Assembly (NCBI GenBank): GCA_029907355.1
Contig: JARYLZ010000024.1
Span: 1 to 36,691 of the forward strand
Reading direction: 5' to 3'
DNA length: 36,691 nucleotides
DNA from: Bacteroidota bacterium
GTDB taxonomy: Bacteria; Bacteroidota; Ignavibacteria; SZUA-365
The notes below the pieces were generated by a model. The model did no database searches. It had not been told where the DNA came from and worked only from the letters and a program-made list of their open reading frames with translations. Position numbers and translations under genes: made by a program. Below are positions 16,838 through 23,815 of this stretch, piece by piece. Position 1 is the stretch's first letter. Each line of letters starts with the position of its first letter.

Positions 16838-18096
16838 ATCGCACGACCCTGTTCCTCTACGGCCTATTCCTCTGGACCGTGCCACTTACCGCCCAGCAGA
16901 AACTGCTCATTCCGATGGACCTCGACCAGACGGATCACCTCCGCGCGTACGGCATCGCGTACTGGGCACTTTCGCGCGGCGTCGAAGTCGACTGGCTGCT
17001 GAACTACCGCGGCGGCAGTTTCATGATGCCGTATCAACCGTTCGTCGAGACGGAATGCCGGATCCGCGGCGTCTCTTCCGTCGCCCTCGACGGCAACCGG
17101 GCCGCTGCCGTGTATGCCGAGGTGCAGGACGAAGCGAACAATACCGATGTGGTACGTCTGGAAAAGGCACCGAAAATCGCCGTGTACGTTCCGCCCAATT
17201 TCCAGCCCTGGGACGATGCGGTGACACTCGCCCTCGAGTATGCGCAAATCCCCTACGACAAGGTGTGGGACGAGGAGGTGTTGAAAGGAAAACTGTACGA
17301 GTACGACTGGCTCCACCTCCACCACGAGGATTTCACGGGCCAGTACGGCAAGTTCTACGCGCAGTTCAACTCCTCCCCGTGGTACATCCAGCAGGTCGCC
17401 GTCAACGAGGCGATGGCCAAACAGCTCGGGTACAAAAAGGTCTCCGAATTGAAGAAGGCCGTGGTGCGGGCGATCAAGGACTATGTCGGCAACGGCGGTT
17501 TCATGTTCGCCATGTGCTCCGCGACGGACACGTACGATATCGCGCTCGCCGCGGAGGCGACCGACATCTGCGATGTCATGTACGACGGCGACCCGCCGGA
17601 CCCGGATTGCCAGGAAAAGCTCGACTACTCGAAGACCTTCGCCTTCACCGACTTCAAGCTCGTCATGAACCCCCTCGAGTACGAGTACAGCGACATCGAC
17701 ATGACGCCGGCGCTGGGTGGGAGGCCGGATAACGACTACTTCACGCTCTTCGATTTCTCGGCGAAATACGATCCGGTCCCGACCATGCTCGTTCAAGATC
17801 ATGTCAACGTGGTTCCCGGTTTCCTCGGCCAGACGACGGCGTTCCGGAAATCCCTCATCAAGAAGAGCGTGATCATCCTCGGCGAGAAGAAGGGAACGGA
17901 GGAAGTGAAGTACCTGCACGGGAATTACGGCAGAGGGACCTTCACATGGTACGGCGGCCACGACCCGGAGGATTATCAGCACCTCGTGGGCGACCCGCCG
18001 ACCGACCTCACGCTGTACAAGAACAGCCCGGGGTACCGCCTGATCCTCAATAACGTGTTGTTCCCCGCCGCCAAGAAGAAACAGCAGAAAACGTGA
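16834..18096 (+). CDS. Secreted 'asparagine synthetase B-like' protein, function unknown
   Basis: A 420-residue exported protein (signal peptide 1-20 ending in LTAQQ). Closely similar proteins in Bacteroidota and related phyla are usually labelled 'asparagine synthetase B', but there is no glutaminase Cys-2 N-terminus and no PP-loop synthetase domain here. Strong conserved blocks are LIPMDLDQTDHLRAYGIAYW (25-44), WDDAVTLALEY (126-136), HLHHEDFTGQYGKF (161-174), GGFMFAMCSATD (221-232) and YGGHDPEDYQHLVGDPP (373-389). The alternating strands and the GGFxFxxC turn around Cys228 recall the glutamine-amidotransferase/ThuA fold, which is inference. It is translated in overlap (ATGA) with the TPR gene, suggesting the two proteins act together in the periplasm or at the surface. 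Confidence 0.85.
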   Translation: MNRTTLFLYGLFLWTVPLTAQQKLLIPMDLDQTDHLRAYGIAYWALSRGVEVDWLLNYRGGSFMMPYQPFVETECRIRGVSSVALDGNRAAAVYAEVQDEANNTDVVRLEKAPKIAVYVPPNFQPWDDAVTLALEYAQIPYDKVWDEEVLKGKLYEYDWLHLHHEDFTGQYGKFYAQFNSSPWYIQQVAVNEAMAKQLGYKKVSELKKAVVRAIKDYVGNGGFMFAMCSATDTYDIALAAEATDICDVMYDGDPPDPDCQEKLDYSKTFAFTDFKLVMNPLEYEYSDIDMTPALGGRPDNDYFTLFDFSAKYDPVPTMLVQDHVNVVPGFLGQTTAFRKSLIKKSVIILGEKKGTEEVKYLHGNYGRGTFTWYGGHDPEDYQHLVGDPPTDLTLYKNSPGYRLILNNVLFPAAKKKQQKT

Positions 18097-18125
18097 CGGA
18101 GCGGTACGCCGCCGCGCCGACGCAT

Positions 18126-18144
18126 TTTTTCCCTATGGGAAAAA
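18126..18144. repeat. 19-base perfect inverted repeat upstream of sucD
   Basis: TTTTTCCC, spacer TAT, GGGAAAAA. It lies 29 bases after the AsnB-like stop and 72 bases before sucD. Without a trailing T-run on the plus strand it is a poor intrinsic terminator, and its position just upstream of a TAGATTTG element suits an operator equally well. Confidence 0.5.
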
Positions 18145-18147
18145 CGG

Positions 18148-18155
18148 TAGATTTG
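18148..18155 (+). promoter_or_regulatory. Possible -7 element for sucD
   Basis: TAGATTTG is a full match to the Bacteroidota -7 consensus TAnnTTTG. No convincing TTTG at -33 is seen; the T-rich arm of the palindrome lies there instead. ATG of sucD is 61 bases downstream. Confidence 0.3.
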
Positions 18156-18216
18156 TGACCGTTCCTTCCTGTGCGCCGAAGGGAAACGTCCATCATTTCA
18201 ACTTCAAAGAGGCGGC

Positions 18217-19296
18217 ATGAGCATACTTGTCGAGAAGAAAAGCCGGGTGCTCGTCCAGGGAATCACCGGTTCCGAAGGGACGTTTCACACCCAACAGATG
18301 ATCGAGTACGGGACGAGGGTCGTCGCGGGCGTCACGCCGGGGAAGGGGGGCACGGAACACCTCGGCGTTCCTGTCTTCAACACGGTCGCGGAGGCCGTCG
18401 AGAAGACGCGCGCGAACGTGTCGTGCATTTTCGTTCCGCCTACCCATGCCGCGGAAGCGATTCTCGAAGCCGCCGATGCGGGCGTCCCGTTGATCGTCTG
18501 CATCACGGAAGGGATTCCTACGCTCGACATGATCCGCGTTTACGATTTCGTCTGCAAGCGCGGTGTGCGCTTGATCGGCCCGAACTGCCCGGGCATCATA
18601 TCCCCGGGACAGGCCAAGGTCGGTATCATGCCGGGGTTCATCCACAAGAAAGGCACCGTCGGCGTCATATCGCGCAGCGGGACGCTGACATACGAGGCGG
18701 TCAAACAACTCACCGACCTCGGGATCGGGCAGTCCACCTGCATCGGCATCGGCGGCGACCCTGTCGTCGGGACGCGCTTCATCGACGCGCTCCGTCTCTT
18801 CAAGGACGACCCCGACACGGATGCCGTCGTGCTGATCGGGGAGATCGGCGGAACGGCGGAAGAAGAAGCGGCATCGTACGTGAAGAAGCATTTTCCCAAG
18901 CCCGTCATCGGTTTCATCGCGGGACGCACCGCTCCGCCCGGCAGGAGGATGGGGCATGCCGGCGCGATCATCGCCGGCGGAAAAGGCACCGCAGTCGAGA
19001 AAATGGCGGCCATGAAAAAAGCTGGTATCCACGTCGTCGAAAGCCCTGCCGCCATCGGGATCACCGTCGCGAAGGTCCTGGGACTCGAAACGCAGGGTCA
19101 ACAACGCCCGGCTCGAAAGAGCAAGTCCGCCGTCTCCAGGAAGAAAACAGCCCCGAAGGCGAGGCGGGAGAAGAGCGGCTCACCTGTCCGGAAGAAGGCT
19201 GCCGCTGCAAGGTCGAAGAAGGGAAAGACGGGAAAAATCGTCATGCCCCCGACGCGGAAACCGGCGGGAAAAAAACGGAAAACCACGAGCCGTTGA
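18217..19296 (+). CDS. sucD: Succinyl-CoA synthetase alpha subunit with lysine/arginine-rich C-terminal tail
   Basis: Residues 1-292 are a complete SucD: CoA-binding [13 protein letters not shown] (15-27), the [20 protein letters not shown] stretch (119-138), and the phospho-histidine loop [14 protein letters not shown] (246-259, His247). SucD with SucC makes ATP or GTP from succinyl-CoA in the TCA cycle. Unusually, residues 293-359 form a tail with 25 Lys/Arg among 67 residues, one acidic residue and many Ala, Pro, Ser and Thr, like histone H1-type bacterial proteins; normal SucD ends near 290-300. The tail is in the same open frame and no frameshift is needed. No sucC is adjacent. ATG 18217 has an AGAGG ribosome site. 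Confidence 0.93.
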   Translation: MSILVEKKSRVLVQGITGSEGTFHTQQMIEYGTRVVAGVTPGKGGTEHLGVPVFNTVAEAVEKTRANVSCIFVPPTHAAEAILEAADAGVPLIVCITEGIPTLDMIRVYDFVCKRGVRLIGPNCPGIISPGQAKVGIMPGFIHKKGTVGVISRSGTLTYEAVKQLTDLGIGQSTCIGIGGDPVVGTRFIDALRLFKDDPDTDAVVLIGEIGGTAEEEAASYVKKHFPKPVIGFIAGRTAPPGRRMGHAGAIIAGGKGTAVEKMAAMKKAGIHVVESPAAIGITVAKVLGLETQGQQRPARKSKSAVSRKKTAPKARREKSGSPVRKKAAAARSKKGKTGKIVMPPTRKPAGKKRKTTSR

Positions 19297-19386
19297 GCTT
19301 GCTCTGCCGGGTTTCTCTGGACGAGCATAGCGTTCTTTCGCCCCCGAAGAAAAATCTTCTCCGCTCGCTTTCATGCGAGGTGGGGA

Positions 19387-19405
19387 GGGGAAACGGGGTT
19401 TCCCC
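19387..19405. terminator. Hairpin between convergent sucD and biotin carrier genes
   Basis: GGGGAAAC, loop GGG, GTTTCCCC: a perfect 8-base-pair stem in the 138-base gap between convergent stops. No T-run follows on either strand, so termination is possible but not certain. Confidence 0.45.
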
Positions 19406-19415
19406 GGTGGCGACG

Positions 19416-19431
19416 GCCTGAGGATTCAGGC
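19416..19431 (-). terminator. Second hairpin just past the biotin carrier stop
   Basis: GCCTGA, loop GGAT, TCAGGC: a perfect 6-base-pair stem starting four bases after the minus-strand stop codon. Together with the hairpin at 19387-19405 it probably ends the carboxylase transcript. Confidence 0.4.
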
Positions 19432-19434
19432 GCC

Positions 19435-19752
19435 TCACTCGAATTCGACGAGTGGTTGGTGCTTGCCGACCATTTGCCCTTTCTCGACGAGAATGCGTTT
19501 GACGATGCCATCCCGCGGGGAGGGGATGTCGTTTTTCATCTTCATCGCCTCGAGGATGAGCAGGCGGTCGCCCCATTTCACCCGCTGTCCGGGTTTGACA
19601 TGGATGTCGACGATGACCCCGGGGATGTAAGCGAGCACGAGGTTGGGGTTCGGGGCGACGTACGGCTTGCGCTTCTCGAACTTCGGTGTGAAGCGTGTCT
19701 CGTATACCGTGTCGTCGATGACGAGGCGCTTGAGGGCTTGTTCTTCGTTCAT
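19435..19752 (-). CDS. Biotin carboxyl carrier protein (acyl-CoA carboxylase subunit)
   Basis: A 105-residue protein ending in a biotinyl domain. The biotin-accepting motif is LILEAMKMKNDI, with the target lysine in EAMKM; the paired beta-hairpins GVIVDIHVKPGQRVKWGD and GIVKRILVEKGQMVG surround it. The N-terminal 35 residues are a short linker rather than the long Ala/Pro linker of AccB. It starts 3 bases after the carboxyltransferase stop. Together they form the carboxyltransferase and carrier parts of a biotin-dependent acyl-CoA (propionyl- or methylmalonyl-CoA) carboxylase or decarboxylase; a biotin carboxylase subunit is not in the window. Confidence 0.93.
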   Translation of the reverse strand: MNEEQALKRLVIDDTVYETRFTPKFEKRKPYVAPNPNLVLAYIPGVIVDIHVKPGQRVKWGDRLLILEAMKMKNDIPSPRDGIVKRILVEKGQMVGKHQPLVEFE

Positions 19753-19755
19753 GGT

Positions 19756-21300
19756 TCAGAACGGCGGGATACCGTGTTTCTTCCGGGGGCGGCTCTCGAT
19801 TTTATGGGCGGCCACTTCGATCGCGTGGATAATGAAATCGCGCGTTTCCGCAGGTTCGATGACCGCGTCGATGTGTCCATTGGCGGCGGCGATATACGGA
19901 TTCGCGAATTTTTCCGTGTATTCCTGGATTTTCTGCTTCCGCACCGCGTCGGGGTCGGGAGCTGCGGCAATCTCGTTGCGGAAGATGATGTTGGCCGCTC
20001 CTTCCGGACCCATGACGGCGATCTCCGCCGTAGGCCACGCGAAGACGAAGTCCGCTCCCAAGTGCCGCGAGCACATCGCGATATACCCGCCGCCGTACGC
20101 TTTCCGCAGGATCACCGTGATTTTCGGGACCGTCGCTTCGCTGTACGCGTAGAGGACTTTCGCCCCATGCCGGATCACGCCTGAATGCTCTTGGTCCACA
20201 CCCGGCAGGTACCCCGGCAGGTCGACGAAGGTGACGAGGGGGACATTGAAGGCGTCGCAGAAACGGATGAATCGTGCGGCCTTGTCCGAGGAGTCGACGT
20301 CCAGGACCCCGGCGAGTACGAGGGGTTGATTCCCGACGACGCCGACCGTCTCGCCGTTCATCCGCGCGAAACCCACCACGATATTTGCCGCCCAGTGCTC
20401 GTGAATCTCGAAGAAGTCGGAGTCGTCGCATACCGCGCGGATGATCGAGCGGACATCGTAGGGCACTGTCGGTTCGGTCGGGATGATGCTTTCGATGGGC
20501 TGCCCTTTCCGGGGCGGTTTGGGCGGGAACGGATCGGCTTTTTTCCGGTTGTTCCAGGGGATGAAGCTGACGAGTTTCTTGATCTGCTCGAAACACTCGT
20601 GTTCGGATGCCGCGAAGAAGTGCGCGTTGCCCGATATCGTCGTGTGAACGCGCGCACCGCCGAGTTCCTCCATCGAGATGTCTTCGCCGAGAACCGTCTT
20701 GATCACTTCGGGGCCGGTGATGAACATTTTCGAAATCTTGTCGACGACGAAAACGAAATCCGTCAGGGCGGGCGAGTAGACCGCCCCCCCTGCGCAGGGC
20801 CCGAGGATGACCGATATCTGGGGAATGACGCCGGAGGCGAGCGTGTTGCGGTAGAAAATCTCCCCATAACCGGCGAGGGAATTCACCCCCTCCTGGATCC
20901 GCGCGCCGCCGGAGTCGTTGATACCGATCAAGGGAACGCCGAGTTTGACCGCGTGATCCATGATTTTCGTGATCTTCTTCGCGTGCATCAACCCGAGCGA
21001 ACCGCCCGCCACCGTGAAATCCTGGGCGAAAATGCATACCGGGTGGCCGCTGATTTTCCCTGTCCCCGTGATGACGCCGTCCGCCGGGAGGTTCTTCTTG
21101 TCCATCCCGAAATCTTGGCATTTATGCTCGACGAACAAATCGTACTCGTGGAAAGACCCTTCGTCGAGCAACATCTTGATCCTCTCGCGGGCGGTCAATT
21201 TCCCCATGGAGATCTGCTTCTTGATCGCCTGCTCACCCCCGCCGAGCTGAACCGACCGCTTCCGGTTGAAGAAATCCAACATCCGTTGCTTGAAAGACAT
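19756..21300 (-). CDS. Acyl-CoA carboxylase carboxyltransferase subunit (PccB/MmdA type)
   Basis: A 514-residue carboxyltransferase with two crotonase-like halves. In the N-half are GKLTARERIKMLLDEGSF, QDFTVAGGSLG and INDSGGARIQEGVNSLAGYG (the oxyanion/CoA site). In the C-half are VDLPGYLPGVDQEHSGVIRHG, KITVILRKAYGGGYIAMCS and WPTAEIAVMGPEGAANI. Length and motifs match propionyl-CoA carboxylase beta or methylmalonyl-CoA decarboxylase alpha. With the 105-residue biotin carrier next door it may be either an ATP-driven carboxylase or part of a sodium-pumping decarboxylase; the absence of membrane subunits nearby favours the former. ATG 21300 gives the family N-terminus (MSFKQRMLDF). Confidence 0.94.
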   Translation of the reverse strand: MSFKQRMLDFFNRKRSVQLGGGEQAIKKQISMGKLTARERIKMLLDEGSFHEYDLFVEHKCQDFGMDKKNLPADGVITGTGKISGHPVCIFAQDFTVAGGSLGLMHAKKITKIMDHAVKLGVPLIGINDSGGARIQEGVNSLAGYGEIFYRNTLASGVIPQISVILGPCAGGAVYSPALTDFVFVVDKISKMFITGPEVIKTVLGEDISMEELGGARVHTTISGNAHFFAASEHECFEQIKKLVSFIPWNNRKKADPFPPKPPRKGQPIESIIPTEPTVPYDVRSIIRAVCDDSDFFEIHEHWAANIVVGFARMNGETVGVVGNQPLVLAGVLDVDSSDKAARFIRFCDAFNVPLVTFVDLPGYLPGVDQEHSGVIRHGAKVLYAYSEATVPKITVILRKAYGGGYIAMCSRHLGADFVFAWPTAEIAVMGPEGAANIIFRNEIAAAPDPDAVRKQKIQEYTEKFANPYIAAANGHIDAVIEPAETRDFIIHAIEVAAHKIESRPRKKHGIPPF

Positions 21301-21333
21301 ATTCGTATCGACCCTCGTTGTGGCGGATAGTCC

Positions 21334-21350
21334 GGAGGACGTGGTCCTCC
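21334..21350. repeat. 17-base perfect inverted repeat upstream of the carboxylase gene
   Basis: GGAGGAC, spacer GTG, GTCCTCC, lying 34 bases before the carboxyltransferase start. The position and symmetry suit a repressor site or an RNA hairpin in the leader. On the minus strand one arm supplies a GGAGG, but it is too far from the start to act as its ribosome site. Confidence 0.4.
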
Positions 21351-21436
21351 TCATCGCAAGATACGGATTTCCCCGGCCGCTCCATACGGAGATCCGGCGG
21401 GACGTTCTCGCGCAGGGAGAGATGCCTTGCAGCGAA

Positions 21437-21459
21437 GGTTCTCCTGGGTGGAGAGAACC
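21437..21459 (-). terminator. Hairpin after pyruvate kinase
   Basis: GGTTCTC, 9-base loop, GAGAACC, located 48 bases past the minus-strand stop of pyk. It is the strongest hairpin in the 206-base gap between pyk and the carboxylase gene and a candidate terminator; no clear T-run follows. Confidence 0.4.
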
Positions 21460-21506
21460 TGTGAAGGCCCGGTGACGTCGCGGACGGCGGACAGCCGTGC
21501 AGTCGT

Positions 21507-22928
21507 TTACAGGCGAACGACTTTCACCATGTTTGTCGGTGCGCGGCTGTGCACGGGTGTGCCGGCCGTGAAGACGACCACATCGCCCCGCTTCACGGAC
21601 CCGTCTGCGAGCACGATCGGTGCGATCTGGTCGAAGACGTCGCCGCTCCCGGAGAGCGGGGGGATGAGGCGGGGGGATACGCCCCATGTGAAGGAGAGCT
21701 TCCGAAGCGTGTCGATATTGTCCGTGAGGGCGATGATGGGCGCCCGAGGCCTGTGCTTGGCGATGAGTGCCGCCGTCGCGCCCGACGACGTCAGCGTGAC
21801 GATGGCGGCGGCGCCCGTCTGCAAGGCGATGGTGCGGCATGCCTGTCCGATCGCATCCGCGATGTTCCGACCGGCGTCAGCGGGGATGTACTGCTCTCGT
21901 GGCGAGGGGGGGAAGTGCTCTTCCGTCTTTCGAATGATGGCATCCATCATGCGGACGCTTTCCACCGGATAACGGCCGACGCTCGTCTCACCGCTCAGCA
22001 TCAGGCAGTCGCTCCCGTCCAGTACGGCGTTTGCCACGTCGCTGGCTTCCGCCCGTGTCGGGCGGGGATTCGTGATCATCGACTCCAGCATCTGCGTCGC
22101 GGTGATGACCGGTTTCCCGTGATAATTGCACCGTGCGATGATACGCTTCTGGAGGACGGGCACCTCTTCGGGCGGCATTTCGAGCCCGAGATCCCCCCGT
22201 GCTACCATGACGGCGTCTGCTTCTCGGACGATGTCCTCGATGTCGGTGACGCCTTCCCACCGTTCGATTTTCGCAACGATGGGGACGACGCGGCCGTGAC
22301 GGCACATGATGTCGCGCAGGGCGATCACGTCCTGCTCGGAGGCGACGAAGGAGAGGGCTACCGCGTCCACCCCATGCGAGAGTCCGAAGGCGGCGTCTCG
22401 GATATCTTTATCGGAGAGGGCCGGTGCGCTGATGCCTGCGCCGGGCACGACGATCCCCTTGTGGTCCCTGAGGGGGCCGCCCTTCACGACCGTACAGACG
22501 ATGTCGTTGCCTTCGATGCGTTCGATGCGGAGGACGAGATAGCCGTCGTCGAGCAGGACGGTTTGGCCGGGAGCCACTTCACGGACGAGCCGAGGGTAGG
22601 TGGTCCCGACGCGGTGTTCGTCGCCGATTTCGCAGTCGTCGCCGGTGATGACGAACGCCGCACCGGTTGCCAGAGTGACGCAACCTCCCGCAACGCGGCG
22701 GGTTCGGATTTTCGGTCCTTGCAGATCGAGAAGAACCGCGATTTCCTTTCCTGTTTGCCGTGATGCCTCGCGAACGGATTCGATCACCCGCCCGTGTTCT
22801 TCATGGGTGCCGTGCGATATATTGAGCCGCGCGACATCCATTCCCGCGTCGATGAGATCCCGCAGGGTTTTCGTCGTCGCACTCGACGGGCCGAGTGTAC
22901 AGACGATGCGTGCTCTCCGTAGTGCCAT
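21507..22928 (-). CDS. pyk: Pyruvate kinase
   Basis: A 473-residue enzyme converting phosphoenolpyruvate and ADP to pyruvate and ATP. Present are KIVCTLGPSS-like N-terminus (RIVCTLGPSS), NISHGTHEEH, LLDLQGPKIRTRR, the active-site lysine region IVAKIERWEGV, MVARGDLGLEMP, the ATQMLESMITNPRPTRAEASD signature and MLSGETSVGRYP. The B domain and a C-terminal allosteric domain are both complete. ATG 22928 is the only start giving the family N-terminus; the ribosome site is weak. It lies 115 bases after the sirtuin gene on the same strand. Confidence 0.96.
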   Translation of the reverse strand: MALRRARIVCTLGPSSATTKTLRDLIDAGMDVARLNISHGTHEEHGRVIESVREASRQTGKEIAVLLDLQGPKIRTRRVAGGCVTLATGAAFVITGDDCEIGDEHRVGTTYPRLVREVAPGQTVLLDDGYLVLRIERIEGNDIVCTVVKGGPLRDHKGIVVPGAGISAPALSDKDIRDAAFGLSHGVDAVALSFVASEQDVIALRDIMCRHGRVVPIVAKIERWEGVTDIEDIVREADAVMVARGDLGLEMPPEEVPVLQKRIIARCNYHGKPVITATQMLESMITNPRPTRAEASDVANAVLDGSDCLMLSGETSVGRYPVESVRMMDAIIRKTEEHFPPSPREQYIPADAGRNIADAIGQACRTIALQTGAAAIVTLTSSGATAALIAKHRPRAPIIALTDNIDTLRKLSFTWGVSPRLIPPLSGSGDVFDQIAPIVLADGSVKRGDVVVFTAGTPVHSRAPTNMVKVVRL

Positions 22929-23043
22929 GGGATGTTCCCGTAACGATTCGTGAGAGATCAGCCGGGCGTTGCACGGCGGTGCGCGATTCCCGCCTCGGAG
23001 TATCGGAAAAGGTAAGCGAAAAGCCGGAGAAAGGCGTGCGTCG

Positions 23044-23805
23044 TCATGCCGTCATCCTCATTCTTCGTATCTGCAGGACAAGGGCGGGGAGAATTTCGCC
23101 AGACGGCCCCGCGATGCGCTCGTGCATGGATCGCGCAAGCGCCGACGGTCGGGGGTTGATCTCGACGACGTAAGCTCCGTGTTGCCGTGCCACGAGGGGG
23201 AGGTGCGCGGCCGGGTAGACTTCTCCGGATGTCCCGACGGAGAGGAACAACTCGCACCGTTCGGAGGCATCCCACGCCGCCCGGAGATTCTCCTCGGGGA
23301 GGGGCTCCCCGAACCAGACGACATCGGGTCGGATCAAGCCGCCGCAGGCGCACCGGGGGACCTCCCCCGAAGCGGGATCGCTTCCCGTCCAAGGTTTACG
23401 GCACGCGATGCAAAGATTCCGCTCGATGTTCCCGTGGAGTTCGATGACGCGTTCGCTGCCTGCACGCCGGTGGAGATTGTCGATATTCTGCGTGACGAGT
23501 ATGAAGTCGGGGAAAAGGCGTTCCATCTCGGCGAGCGCGTAATGACCCGGGTTCGGTTGCACCGTCTCGATGATGGAACGGCGGTGTTGGTACCATTCCC
23601 ACACCCGCTGGGGATCGGCCATGAACGCCTCGAACGAAGCGAGATCCTGCGGACGGTATTTCATCCAGAGACCGTCGGGATCGCGAAAAGTCGGGACGCC
23701 GCTTTCCGCGGATACCCCTGCACCGGTCAGGACGACGACCCGCGAAGCTCTCGCACTGACGCTCAAGAGCGCCTCGGAGAACAGAGAAGAACATTCGGAC
23801 GCCAT
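23044..23805 (-). CDS. cobB: NAD-dependent protein deacylase, class III sirtuin
   Basis: A 253-residue sirtuin. NAD-binding GAGVSAESGVPTFRD (28-42) and TQNIDNLHRRAGS (105-117), the catalytic His124 in IELHG, and a zinc site of four cysteines (132, 135, 152, 154) are all visible. Tyr72 and Arg75 in WYQHRR form the YxxR pair that marks class III sirtuins (SIRT5/CobB) able to remove succinyl and malonyl groups as well as acetyl. ATG 23805 is chosen because the family N-terminus begins there; the frame remains open upstream into the acylase gene. It is only 10 bases downstream of that acylase, so they share a transcript. Confidence 0.94.
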   Translation of the reverse strand: MASECSSLFSEALLSVSARASRVVVLTGAGVSAESGVPTFRDPDGLWMKYRPQDLASFEAFMADPQRVWEWYQHRRSIIETVQPNPGHYALAEMERLFPDFILVTQNIDNLHRRAGSERVIELHGNIERNLCIACRKPWTGSDPASGEVPRCACGGLIRPDVVWFGEPLPEENLRAAWDASERCELFLSVGTSGEVYPAAHLPLVARQHGAYVVEINPRPSALARSMHERIAGPSGEILPALVLQIRRMRMTA

Positions 23806-23815
23806 GGAAGGGATC

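Noticed and set aside
20185-21330. Plus-strand frame of 381 codons opposite the carboxyltransferase
   Set aside because: Shadow reading; the minus strand has unmistakable carboxyltransferase motifs.
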